NCBI GenBank assembly: GCA_963691705.1
Contig: OY829543.1
Coordinates: forward strand, 44,586,855 to 44,650,854
From: Viola odorata
Taxonomy: Eukaryota; Streptophyta; Magnoliopsida; Malpighiales; Violaceae
Reading direction: 5' to 3'
DNA: 64,000 bases
In this document: positions 30,235 to 43,400 of the stretch, piece by piece
Layout: the number at the start of each line of letters is the position of its first letter
Numbering within the stretch: the first letter of the stretch is position 1
Program-made: the position numbers and the translations under genes
Notes under the pieces: model-generated
Seen by the model: the letters and a program-made list of their open reading frames with translations, nothing else
Databases searched by the model: none
What the model was told of the DNA's origin: nothing

Positions 30235-31290
30235 TAGGGGTGTTCACGGGTTCGGTACCCTACTCGTTTGTGCTTTTGGTTCGGGTACTCAGTTTGACTG
30301 GTTCGGTTCGGATCGTTGACTTATTTACCTAGTCAGATCGAGTACCTGTTTGACTGGGTACCCAATTGAATTGGATCGGTTTGGTTTGGTAAATCGGTTA
30401 ATATCAAATATGAGCTTCGGTTTGAAATTTTGGATTTTTACAATCGGATTGGTTCAATCTATCGAGTTATTCTCGTAAATTGAGTTCACTTTTAATTACT
30501 AGTTGGTCATTTTTTATGAGCTCATTTTTCATGAATATTTTTATAATTCATTATTTAGTATACAATTTAAAAAGATGTGTAGGTTTTTAGTATATTTATT
30601 TATCGAAAATATGTAATTCAATCACGTAACGCGTGGGTTTTAGACTAGTAAATAATTAAATAGTATATTGATAAATCATAATATATTTTAGATATTCATT
30701 AGTTATTAATGATGAAACTTGATCAGTCATTTATAAATAAATTTAATATGTATAATAAAAACTAAATAAATATATATATTTTAACTTTAGTTATTTTAAT
30801 CAAATATATGAGTAATTATTATACAATTTTCATGTTTGTTACTAGTCGAAGCATAAATAAATGAAATTCATTAAAAAATAAATATAACTAGTTTATAATT
30901 AATACAAGCTCAAAAAAATTAGTAGGATATAGTACTTAAGTTAAGTATCAATATTGATAATATATGTATGTATAAATCGTAAATTACAAATATTTATTTA
31001 CTCGTTATATTAAAAAAAAAGTTGGTCAATTTGGACTGAATTCTTAATCAAAGTTTTTTCTACTGGGTTTTTCGGACCGTTTTAAATTAATTTATATTCG
31101 AATTAGTTCAATTCAGGTTATTTGGATATCCAATTGTTTTTAAATGGGGTACCCAATATTAAAAAAATATATATATTCAATTTGATTTCAGATCGGATTC
31201 TTTTTGCTTTTTTTAAATTTGGGTAACCGAATTTTTGGATTGGTTCTCAACTAATTCGGTTCGGATTTTTTGCAGCGGACCATGTCTACG
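30235..31290. mobile_element. Probable degenerate hAT-like repeat
   Basis: It starts TAGGGGTGTTCACGGGTTCGG, the consensus start of many plant non-autonomous hAT elements, followed by GGTTCGG-rich subterminal sequence. The far end has GGTTCGGATTTTTTGCAGCGG near 31258 but no intact TGAACACCCCTA end, so the right border is approximate and no target duplication could be confirmed. The interior is AT-rich and non-coding. Confidence 0.55.
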
Positions 31291-31422
31291 CTTCATAGGT
31301 AGTGCTTGCATAGTGCAAGCGCAATAGTTTGTATCTGTGCCCAAGTGCCAAGAAACACTTCGTATTTAGAAGATTGATGATCAGCTCCAAATTACCAGAA
31401 CTGATCTGACCCCAACACAACA
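31291..31422 (+). promoter_or_regulatory. SEC5 5' flank / probable 5' UTR
   Basis: Only about 130 bases separate the degenerate hAT repeat from the SEC5 start codon. No strong TATA box is visible, in keeping with a housekeeping gene. Part of the promoter may therefore be transposon-derived. Confidence 0.35.
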
Positions 31423-34400
31423 ATGTCTAGCGACAGTGACGATGAGGATGAGCTTCTCCAAATGGCACTGAAGGAGCAGTCCCAACGCGATCTGAATTAC
31501 CAGAAGCCCTCCTCCACCAATCCACGCAAGCCCGTGGTCAATTTCGTACAGCAACCCAAGTCATCATCGCCTCAGATCCCTGTAACCACGCCTCCGAGGC
31601 CGGCTTCCGGCCAGAACAAGAACCAGAAGAAGAGTAGCAGAAGAATGCAGGACGACGATGAGGATTCGGAGGTCGAAATGCTCAGCATATCCAGCGGAGA
31701 TGAGGAGCCGAGCAGAGACCGATCCAAAGGGAGAGGCGGTAAAGGAGGAAGCAGAGTAGGGAGAGAGCATGATAGTAGAGATTGGGACGGTGAAGAACCT
31801 GATTGCTGGAAAAGAGTGGATGAGAGTGAGGTAACCCCGCTCTCTATCATTCCATCATTTCTTTGCTTTTGTATGTGATTCCTCTTATTCTTACAGCTTG
31901 CACGTAGAGTTCGCGAAATGCGCGACACCAGAACAGCCCCCGTTGCGATAAAGTTTGAACGCAAACCTTCTGCCGTGGGAAGACCGGGGCTTAGTTCTCT
32001 GCAGTCTTTCCCTCGTGGCTTGGAATGTATCGATCCATTGGGATTGGGGTGAGCTTCTCTTAGACAATCCTTTTCAATTCTCTTGATATTATCGAATGAA
32101 TTTCACTTCAAGAGCTGATAAAGTTGGTTTTACTGACTGTATTATATTCTTTGTACTAATCCACGTTCAGCATAATTATCAAATGTTTTCCTATAGATGT
32201 CCGAGCTCAGCGTTTCCATTAGTATTTTACTGCTTACTGTCTTTCAAATCCTGAATTGACATTTGCATTGGCAGGATTATAGATAACAAATCGTTAAGGT
32301 TGATCACGGATCAATTGGAAAGCTCTCCCTCAAAAGCTGATAATGATCATCTAGATACTAATCTTCGTGGTAATTTCTCATTTTACTCACTTTTGTTAAG
32401 TTCTCCTTTACTTGTTGTATACAAGTATTTGGTGCACCCATTAGAACTAGATACCGTACTTTGAAGTGGTGGCTAAACTATTACAAGATAACAGCAATTA
32501 TGAAAGAATAGTATTTAAAAACAATATAGAGAGAAACACATGCTTGGTTCATGGAAAAGAGGAGTAGGTGAGAGAAAATGAAAGCTTAGCGATCAAGGAT
32601 GGTTCGCCAATGCAGAACGTAATATTTCATTTTTTGCTTTATCAGAAGAGGTAGAGTTCATATGAGCTACTATTAAATTTGCATGCTTGTGCCTATCAAC
32701 AAAAAGATTTTGCATGCCTGTGTTTGAACATGAGATAACCATGTTTGTTTTTTTGTTTTTTTGTCTTTTTGACTTCTTTCATTTGCCCGTCTTTTCTTTC
32801 CATTGAAGTTGGATTCTTCAGAACAATCTGAAGAATTAATGTGGAGAGGAAAATAGAGTTAAACTGGCAAGTAGGACAACAAATAATGAAATGTACTGGC
32901 CTAGTTATCATGCTGTATTTGTAGAAGTAAAGCTTGTGCATGTTTAAGAGTGGGATGGTATTTTAGGAGACTTTATAGAGGTTATGTATGCAGAAAGTTT
33001 ACAGAGGTCACATTTAGAGTTTAGTTGATGGATTTAGCCGCTGGTGCCAGTGGCCAAATTATGACTGGATTTTATTGGACACTTCCACTGATTAAATTTC
33101 CTACCAGGGTTGATGTTGTTAAGCGGTAAAACTAATATATATGTTCCCCTTCATACTTATGAGATGGTTTTCAAATCTTACATTGAAGTGCCTTTTCTTA
33201 ATGGATATTTCTACTTGAACTTTCGTTATCATTCTTCTGATTTCTGAATTTGAAATTTTATGCTAAATTTTATTCACACGTTTGAAGCAATCATCTAATA
33301 ATATTCTGAGGTTTTGGGGCTATTAATGTTGGTCTTTTTTCTTTTCTTTTCTTTTTTGGTGGGGGGGCTGACTACTCCTTTTGTTATGTCCAGAGAAGTT
33401 ATTGTATTTCTCTGATAAGTTTGATGCAAAGCTGTTTCTATCCCGAATACATCAAGATACAAGTTCAGCAGACTTGGAGGGTGGTGCACTTGCTTTGAAA
33501 ACTGATCTTAAAGGACGGACTCAGCAGAGAAAACAACTAGTTAAAGACAATTTTGACTGTTTTGTCTCATGCAAAACTACAATTGATGGTATGCAGGTTT
33601 TTATTATTAAATTTATTCTTGATGTTGCTCTCAACTATAACAAGTGAGCTTAAGGGCTTTGACTGAGACCTATTTTTTTGTTCGCACAGTATGTTTCCTG
33701 AAAAAATTATTAGAACTCTGGAAATGAGTGGTATTCTCATGATTCCTTGTTTTGACATTGAGGTAATTGTTTCATTTCCAGATATTGAATCAAAATTGAA
33801 ACGAATTGAAGATGACCCTGAAGGCTCAGGAACAACCCATCTATTTAATTGCATGCAGGGTGTAAGTGCACTGGCTAATCGTGCATTTGAGCCTCTATTT
33901 GAGAGACAGGTTTGTGTGATTTAGCATTCCTTTGCAGTTGACGCCTGTATGTGCAACATAGGTTTCTTACTCTCTCTCTCATTCTTTTTTTTCTTTTCTC
34001 GCGGAATAGGCTCAAACTGAGAAGATCAGATCAGTCCAAGGAATGCTCCAGAGATTTCGTACACTATTCAACTTACCTAGTACTATCCGTGGTAGCATTA
34101 GCAAGGGTGAATATGACTTGGCAGTTAGGGAATATAAAAAAGCAAAATCAATTGCTCTACCCTCACATGTACGCAGGAATTGAAATCTGATTTGCTCTCA
34201 TTTTTCTCTTCTTTTCCTTTGACACAGTTTGGTTAGGCTGATGGTTGTTGTATCCATTAAGTGTGAAGTGTTGTACTCTTTAAGGTTGTTCATAAATAAT
34301 ATATATGCATCACTTAGGCAAACTATGATGAATAATCTAAGGTTGTTTGACTTTGATATTCATCACATGGTGCATTATAGTCTCCCCACATAAATTCCCT

Positions 34401-37400
34401 TGTGACTTCATGTCATTCAGCCATCATATGTTTGCTAAACAACGTCGTCGCATCACTTCACTTCATTCCTTAAATTATCAGCAGTCATACTTTTCCCAGG
34501 TTGTGTATCTAGCTTTGTTGTTATTATAATCATTTGTGTGGTGTTTATTTGTGAGTAAACTTTCGTGATAACCATTTGTCTATTTTGTCAGTCATATTAT
34601 GTCTATGGATTTTGAGCACTTCCATAGTATTTCTCTTGTGGTGTTAAGGGTCTGAAATAGTTTGGCATTTTTGTCGAAAGGAAATTGAGATGAGGTTTGT
34701 TGAGGTGGCTGTCAATATGCATGGCTGAATACGAGGTGTCATGTCTTGTATCACATCAGGAAAACTCACTGTGTTATGTGCACATGTGTTTCTCTATCTG
34801 ATATCGTCAATCTTAGATCAAAATAATCATTCTACGGTTAATCACCCATGCACTCTTCAATATAAATGATGTTACTATGCATTCAATATTTTTCAAGGAT
34901 TGCTCTTTTTTTGTTTTTTCCCCATTGTTGTAGTCTTTCAGATTGTTACTAATTTATCTAATTTCAGGTAAACATACTGAAACGTGTTCTTGAAGAGGTT
35001 GAAAAGGTGATGCATGAGTTCAAAGGAACACTTTACAAGTCTATGGAAGACCCACAAATAGACCTAACAAACGTGAGTTTGGAAAATGCATCTACAGTAG
35101 AGTTAATTCTGAAATCAATGTTGATTGAAGGCATTGTTATGGTATTTATTGATGGCAGTATAGTAATTATCAATTAAAATGAATTATCTATGACTTATCA
35201 TTGCACTGTGTACCAGTTTGGATATTTGCTTGAGTTCCACGTTTTTTAGAGGAAGGTATGATCATTTTAAGAGTTAGTGCAATAAACATTGATCTTTGCT
35301 TACTGGTTCTGTACTTCTGTGTTACTTGCGCTATCACTCACTTCGGTTCTTAGATCAAGTTTTCAGTTTTAAGCAATATGCTTGGGAAGTTATGGAAGTA
35401 AAGAGTTCGAATGTCAGTTTCCCCTAATTGAGAACATTTGTATGAATATTCAGAATAGAACTTAAAAGTATATCCTATTTTGTAAAGGAGCAGCAACTTT
35501 ATTTTCACAAACTGTTGTAGCATGTCCACAATTTAAACAAGCATCTGACAAGGGAAGGGATGAGCTTTGAGCTATGTGTTATTTTGTAAAAATTGGATGT
35601 ATTTGGTGATTGCATGTAATTTAGCTTTCAGCAGGGGTCAACTGCTTAACATTGGAGGGGCATGCTGTTTGCTTTTTGACATCACTTTCGTATAGTGGCT
35701 TTTTTGTAGAGCTATTCTCTTAACAACAATCCATGAGTTCTTTGATTAACATCAAATTTTTGCCTGTAAAAGCACTGAAGTAGACTCTCTGTCTATTTTG
35801 AGTTTATCTGTTCTTTCCTTTATCTTGTCTGCCCTTTAACTAGAAGTTCTACCATTGACACCAAAAGAGTGCAGGCATTCTACCAATTTTGAGATGTGAG
35901 TGAGTTTCCTGTTCTGGGTTATGCTAATTAATACTTAATTCCATACGTTAAGTGAGATAATTGCTGGGCATGTGCTTGTTTGTGTACTTTGGTTTGATAC
36001 TTTGATGTCCCATTCACTATAATGAATGTTCAGTGAGGCAAAGTTAACAGGCTAAAACCAATATTCTAATTCTAATTTATAGTATTTTTCTAGGTGTAGA
36101 ATCTTGGAGTGAAATATATTTTCAAGGTTTTAAAGAATTTCCAGGTTATATACCATCCACAGAATGTTAAAATCTAGCTGATCATTATGCTTTGTCAAAA
36201 TGAAATACATGGCCTTGCTGGGAAAAGGATTTTAGAAGACCAATTTTGTCGATGCATCCTACTGTCCTTTGCTTTTGGAAGATAAACTCATCATCTTGCA
36301 AATGATGGCTTTTAAAGTCTTGGCTGTTAAATTCACAGATCTGTGAACTGCTGTCCAACAAAAATACATTTAGTAAAATATATTTGTTCAGCTATACTAC
36401 ACAGGAGCTATTGAATAGGTGACTAGTAATACTACTAGTTAACCTTTATGCATATTTTTTTTTTAAGTACTATAGAATTATATGCAGTAAACAGTTCATG
36501 GAGTTCCTAGTGGGACTTCTATGCTCATAGCACATTAGTGTACCTATTTATTCTTTCTTCCTGTCTACTTTCTCTTACACTACTAATCTTTGTCTGGTTC
36601 ACATAGCTGGAGAACACGGTGAGGTTGTTGTTGGAGCTTGAGCCTGAGTCAGATCCTGTATGGCATTATTTAAATGTGCAGGTGAGTAAATCCATAAATT
36701 GTTTATCACCCAAAATTGTTTGCAAACTGATCATTGTGTGTTCTGGTGGATTCCTCCTAGTATCTTGGTTATGCAGTCACTTATACAGTTTAACTTAGTT
36801 AAAGTTTCATCCTTTCCTAAGCAAATCTTTGGCTCCCCATAACTCCCATCAAGCTGTCACTAATAGCGGAGTGGCTGCATAGTAACATTTTTGCGACACA
36901 TGAGCACATACACAATCTACATCTCTCTCTGTTAGTGTCTTTAGCATGGAGAGGAGAGTTGGTAAAATATAGCAACAGAACCGAGATAGCTCGAGCTAGA
37001 ACAAAGAAATAAAGACTTGAGGTCCTTGGGAAACCTTTGGACTGCTGGTATTAGATTGATAGAAAAATTTAACTAAGCTTCCTAAAAATAAGGCTAGCAG
37101 CTCATTTATACTAGTTAAACCTGCAATCTCAATTTTTTGTTTGGTAAAGATAGACATCATAAAGTACATAGATATTAGTTTCTAATCCTGGTGAAGAAAA
37201 GACTCCTGATCGTAGTTTCTGTTATTAGAGGTCAGTTGACAGTAGTTCTCCCAAAAAGCGTAAGGATTCCTTAAACTTGCGAGGAAAAAATTGCAGACAA
37301 ATGCTTCTGAATCAGTTAGTTACTTATGGCTACTACCATAACTGGAATGTCAACTTGTTGATTTTCACATTCTCTCTATGGCAGAATCACAGAATTCGAG

Positions 37401-40400
37401 GTTTGCTTGAGAAATGCACCTTAGACCATGAAGCGAGAATGGAAACTTTGCACAATGAGATGCGTGAAAGAGCTCTTTCTGATGCAAAATGGAGACAAAT
37501 TCAACAAAATTCAAGTCAACCTGTGAGTGAAATCCTCACACATGACATGTAATGTCAAATACAATGTTTTCTATGGATGCAATGAAGAATAATTTTACTT
37601 TTTGTTACTTTCTCAACTGTTAGTCAGACATCGACAACTCCCTTGCTATGGGGTACACCACTCTACCAGTAGATTCACACCAAGTAGACTTCACTGGTGA
37701 AGAAGTTGATGTTCTTAGAGGAAAGTATATCCGGAGGTTAACTGCTGTTCTTACCCATCACATTCCAGCCTTCTGGAAAGTAGCTCTTTCTGTTTTCAGT
37801 GGGAAATTTGCAAAGGTACTATGAGCATGTCTGTAAACAGTGACTTGCAAGTGCCAGATTTATTATAGTCCAAAATGAATGATCTTTTAAAATTGGTTAG
37901 AAAGGGGAGCATACTGTTTGCCTTTTCTTTGCTCATGTCTTGTTATTATTGTTGTTATATTTTCATTTAGTCCCTTGATATAATTAGAATGTTATCTCAA
38001 AACCACAACTTTTAACGCTTTCTCTGCACACCTTTTCTGGCATCTTATTTATTGGAAGTCTTAACTGGTATCCAGTCATCTATGTCGTTTGAAAAGATTA
38101 ACGGCTGGCTCTTTTGACGGACAGGATCAGCTGAATTAGTTTATATATATTCTTTAATACTGTCAGTCATGTTATGCAGTATTGTCTTCTCCATTACATA
38201 GAAGATTAGCATTAACCGTGGGGAGAACAACATTTATTGCAGCAGTTCATAGCGTTGGATCATTATTTTCACCCTGTGAAACAGCAATGCAAAAATGAGG
38301 GTGTTGCTTGAGATGCCCATTTTTATCAATTTTGAATGGCTTTCTGGACATTATAATGCTAAGTAGTGATTCATTTTTGTATGATCTTGGCATGCTGTAT
38401 CAGAGTATTAGTATTTTTGGTAATATACGGGCATTTACATTGTCCATCTATAAGACTGTGTGCTTGCTTAAACTGTTTCTCTTTAAAAGTGTGCATTACA
38501 CATGAATGGGAACCGTACACCTTTGTTATGTTTTACCAGTTCTGGCGCTATGAATGCAATGAGAACTGGTTAGCACAGCAAGTCTTGCTTTTACCATCGA
38601 TAGATACATTCTTCTTCTGTTACAATACTAGTAAAACATTCACATTCCCTGTAAGTAATTAACTGTTTATTTTATTTATTATATTCTTTCAGTCATCCCA
38701 AGTTGCTACTGAGTCAAATATTAACACCTCAGCATCCAAGACTGAGGAAAGAGTTGGAGATGGAAAGTACTCTTCTCATTCTTTAGATGAAGTTGCTGTC
38801 ATGATACGAAGTACTATATCTGCTTATGAAGCCAAGGTAAATTTTGCTAGGCATATTTCTTGTAGGAAAGCTTTATGACCTTATTAAATTGGATGGGAGT
38901 ATTGCTGGACCAAGTTTCCTAATAGTTACGTTTTAGGAACTGGTGGTTGGTTCCAGAATAAATTCCATAAAGTTTGGTGCACTATTCATATAGAAACTGT
39001 CTGTTTTTCTAGAACACATTGACTGGCTTGTATTATCATCTGTTACTGTATTGCAGGGGTGGAGCCAGAAAAAATAGTTTGGGGGGCGAAATTAGATGCG
39101 GAGATAGACTAATTTTTTTTTTTGGTCGCATGGTACTACATAGAATTTTTTTTAGTACATTTCTATATTTATTTACACTCTAATATAAAAGTTGACACAT
39201 GGAATATCTAGGAACCATCTTAGAAAATTATAAAAGCTAATAAAATATATTTTGGAAGTTTTGATTTATTTGCCACTATTAGAAAATTAACTTGAATTTT
39301 AAATCATTCCTAAAGTCCAATTAAATTTTCGAGATCAAATATCGAACTTTTGGATAAGTAAAAGTAGGATTAATTAAAAATAAATAAACATTTAAGGACT
39401 CTAATAAAAACTTTTTTAAAAAATGGAGGGCAAATATAATTTTTTTGGTTAATTAAATAGGATTGATTAAAAATTATAAAACTTAAGGGACTAAACTGGT
39501 ACTTTTGGAAAAGTTTGGGTGGGCCAAGGCCCTCCCTGGCCCACCGTTGTCTCCGCCCCTGCTGTATTGTGTACTTGCTCAACAGCTTTGATATGATATC
39601 ATTAAGTGTTATCTGTTGATGAGGGTTTGGTGTCAGATTATAGTTGTAGTGGTGCTCTGGTGCGTACTTATGTCTGGTGGCTGTGTAAACGCATACCTAA
39701 TTTAGTGACCTACATTTCTTATTTAGTGGTGACTACCACAGAGCTAGAAAGAATTGAAAGTTTTACTCAGGGGAGTTGTGAGTTTTTCTTTTTCATTGGT
39801 TTTGAGAATCTTTTTGTCTCCTCTTAAACCTTCTGTCAGAATTATTCATGTCATAATATCCAATTTGGTAATTTCTTTGTTTGCAACTGTCATATTTGAT
39901 TTAGAAGCATCAGCCACTGTGAATTTGTGATTAGGGCTTCCATACATTTCATTGAGACAATTTGGCCAAGACTTCTAAACATCCTAATTGCTGCTGCAGG
40001 TTCACAACACATTTCGTGATCTTGAGGAGTCAAATATTCTGCAGTCCTATATGAGTGATGCCATAAAGGAAATATCCAAAGCTTGCCAAGCTTTTGAAAC
40101 AAAAGAATCAGCTCCAGCTACTGCAGGTATGTATGGTCTTGCTGAAAATTTTCTTTCATAAGTTTTCAAATTATCTTTTATTTACGTTCCTTGTTGCAGT
40201 CCTGGCACTCAGAGCGCTTCAGGCTGAGATTACAAAGATTTACATCCTTAGGCTTTGCTCTTGGATGCGGGCAACGACAGAAGAGATTTCGAGAGAGGAA
40301 ACATGGATTCCAGTATCAAGTCTTGAAAGAAATAAATCTCCATATACAATCTCATTCTTGCCCTGGGCATTCCGCTCCATTATAACTTCCGCAATGGATC

Positions 40401-43400
40401 AGATCAGTCTGTAAGTGACCAGAGCTTATGCAGGTTTAAGTATGCATTTTGCTGTTGATACTTTGAAAAGACAAAAAATTATTCAACTGGTTTATATTAT
40501 GTGCACATACAATATTTGCCAATGACCTCTATGAGATGTTAGGACTTGCCCCCTCTTCTCACTATGGTCATGTAATAGCATAGGTAATTTGTACAGATGT
40601 GCTTGTACCCTTGTAGGCTTTATTGCTCATTCAAAAGAATCAGCTTAGATAATAGATCCCACGGTAAAAGTTATGCCTTAGCAATTTGCTCAAGGTGTTT
40701 TCTGTAACAGGGTACCATGCAAATTATTTATTTTGTTTACTTTTTTGGAAAGAGTGCTATTTATTTGATAGAAGCAGATCTTGCATCATTTAGCAGGCTA
40801 TCTTCTGAAAATTGTTTAGTACCAATCAATATGTTCCAATACACCTGTAGTTAGCTCATTACATAGTGTTTGCAGGATGATCCAGTCCTTAAGGAGTGAG
40901 GCTGATAAGTCAGAAGATATGTTTTCTCAACTTCAGGAGATTCAGGAATCGGTCAGACTTGCTTTCTTAAATTGTTTCCTAGATTTCGCTGGTATGGGAA
41001 GCAATTGCCAACTTTATGTTTGGTGTTGTTCTTGATAGTTTCTCCAGATAATTGATGATGCCTTGATCCTTTATGCAGGTCATTTGGAACACATTGGAAG
41101 TGAGATTTCCCAGAACAGAGCAAGTAAAGAAATTTCTCTACAGAATGGATATTCTCATAGCATAGAAGATAATAGGTCATCTGATCTCCCTGGTGCTATT
41201 GTCGTTCCACATCAACAATTGTTGATAGTCTTGAGTAATATTGGGTACTGCAAAGACGAGCTTTCATATGAGTTGTACAGCAAGTTCAAAAGTATTTGGC
41301 TGCAGTCTAGGTAACCTATCATCTCTGTGAAAGTCTTCTTTAGGGTCTGTAACGGTGAAGTTTAACTGCCACCGTGTCTTGTGTAGCCAGTACCAGAGCC
41401 CAAATGGCTTTTTACTGGAGGGCACATATAAATCTCACCCATGACACATATCTTATTGTGCTTTTATAAAATATTTACAAAAATGTTCTTCAAGTTGTGA
41501 TAGAAAATGGTAATATAAAATTAAAATGAAAAGTTTCTGACAACCTGCCCAAGCATTGTTCCATAGCTGTTCAAATGTTTCATATATCTTACTACATCAT
41601 GTGGTACTTAGTCTTAAAGCCATGTTCCTTGTCCAGTATTACAACAGCACAGATAAATTCCTAAAATTAGCTTAATTTGTTTCATTGCCAAAGAGAAAAA
41701 GAAAGGATTGGCCAATGTTTGTTGAGCACAGTTGGTAGGTAACAGGGAGTGGTTAATTCTGGCGAGCCAAGATTTAATCCAGCACAAACACCTCTTTGGG
41801 AGGGCTTGGCCAAGCTTATCCACCCCAACCCAGCCCGAACAGGCTATGGGTGTCAGGAAAACAAAAGACTTAAATGGTAGGTTTAGTCTTCGATCATTAT
41901 CCTTTAGAAAAATAGACTCATTCAAAATGTTCTGAACTAGTGGGGTTCAAGCGATCAAAGAAAGGGGTCAATGAAAAGGTTTCAAAGTTAGGGGCTTTTT
42001 GCCTCTTGTACCCCCTTCTGGGGCTCTGGACCTGTGTATTGCTCTAACCTGGGAAAGATGCTGGAAGATGATGGTTATGTCATAGCATGTTAGTGTATTC
42101 AATTATCTATAATAGGTCCGATGTAGAGGCAGCAATCATGGCCTAACTGGCCTGTCCTTACTTGCTAAGGCCTATTTTGGGCTGTGGACTTGGGTGGGTG
42201 TGTAGGTGCCCCAATTATTCCATTCCCCTGTAGTCCGACACACTCTGACCATCTGAGAACCAAGCATGTGCTGCATGTTATCTGGAATTTCACGTTCAGA
42301 GTTGGATTAGTTGCATTCTTTAATTGCATGTTTAGTGTAGCTATGTGCCATACTTGGATTGTTGGCCACGTCACTGATATGAGAAGAATGCACACCTTGA
42401 TTTGGTAGTATTTGCTCTCATGTACATGTTTTGACTATAGTGTCATCTTGAGTGCTCTAGTGGTGATTGATCAATCCATTAAATTATCTGAATTGAGAAG
42501 TTTCTTGAGTTGCATATCTTTAATTTTGTCATTCTCCATGTTAAAAATTGGTTGTGTGTAAACACTTATTTTTCACCTGTCAATGACTTTTCTGAGGTGC
42601 TATCCTCTCTCTGCCAGGGAAAAGGACGAAGAGGATGGTGATATCCAGGATTTAGTGATGTCTTTCTCTGGCCTTGAAGAGAAGGTCCTTGAGCAGTATA
42701 CTTTTGCAAAGGTATGGTTTGTCAATATGATGGACATAATGTATAACACGTACAAACAAGTGCATGAAAGTGGCCACTTGTGCATGAGGATTATTTAGGG
42801 TGCTTCTCCCACTTTGTTTTCCTGTAGGTGTTACTCATTGGTTTATACTTTTGCACAGGTATGGTTTGTCAATATGATGGACATAATGTATAACACGTAC
42901 AAACAAGTGCATGAAAGTGGCCACTTGTGCATGAGGATTATTTAGGGTGCTTCTCCCACTTTGTTTTCCTGTAGGTGTTACTCATTGGTTTATTAGTGCC
43001 GTCCTTATATTGACGTGTAACTAGTAGTCCATGCATGCATTCGTTGGTTGCAAGTGAAATGAGTTGTCAGAAGAGGCATATTATATGTTTAAAACACTCT
43101 GGATATTATTTATTTTCTTACCAGAGTTATCTGTAGTGTAAAAGATGGGCTTCATGCATACAAAGAACTTAGGTTCTGCTCATATTCTTGTATGTACTAT
43201 GCTTCAATTTAAAAGGTTTCATAATTTGGCTCATGGTTTATAATTATTATTGTGGTTTGACAAGAATACACACCTTGATTTGGTTGTAGGCCAAACATAG
43301 TTGACATGGTTCTGCATGAACTTTTCGGAGTCATTCCTTAGAACGTGATCCTATTAGTTCCTCTGCTGTAAATTTTACAAGTCAACTAAATTCTTAAATG

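Noticed and set aside
42583..42798. Extended open frame through the SEC5 exon 16 donor
   Set aside because: It is exon 16 plus intron read-through; the donor at 42712 and in-frame join to exon 17 fit the SEC5 family.
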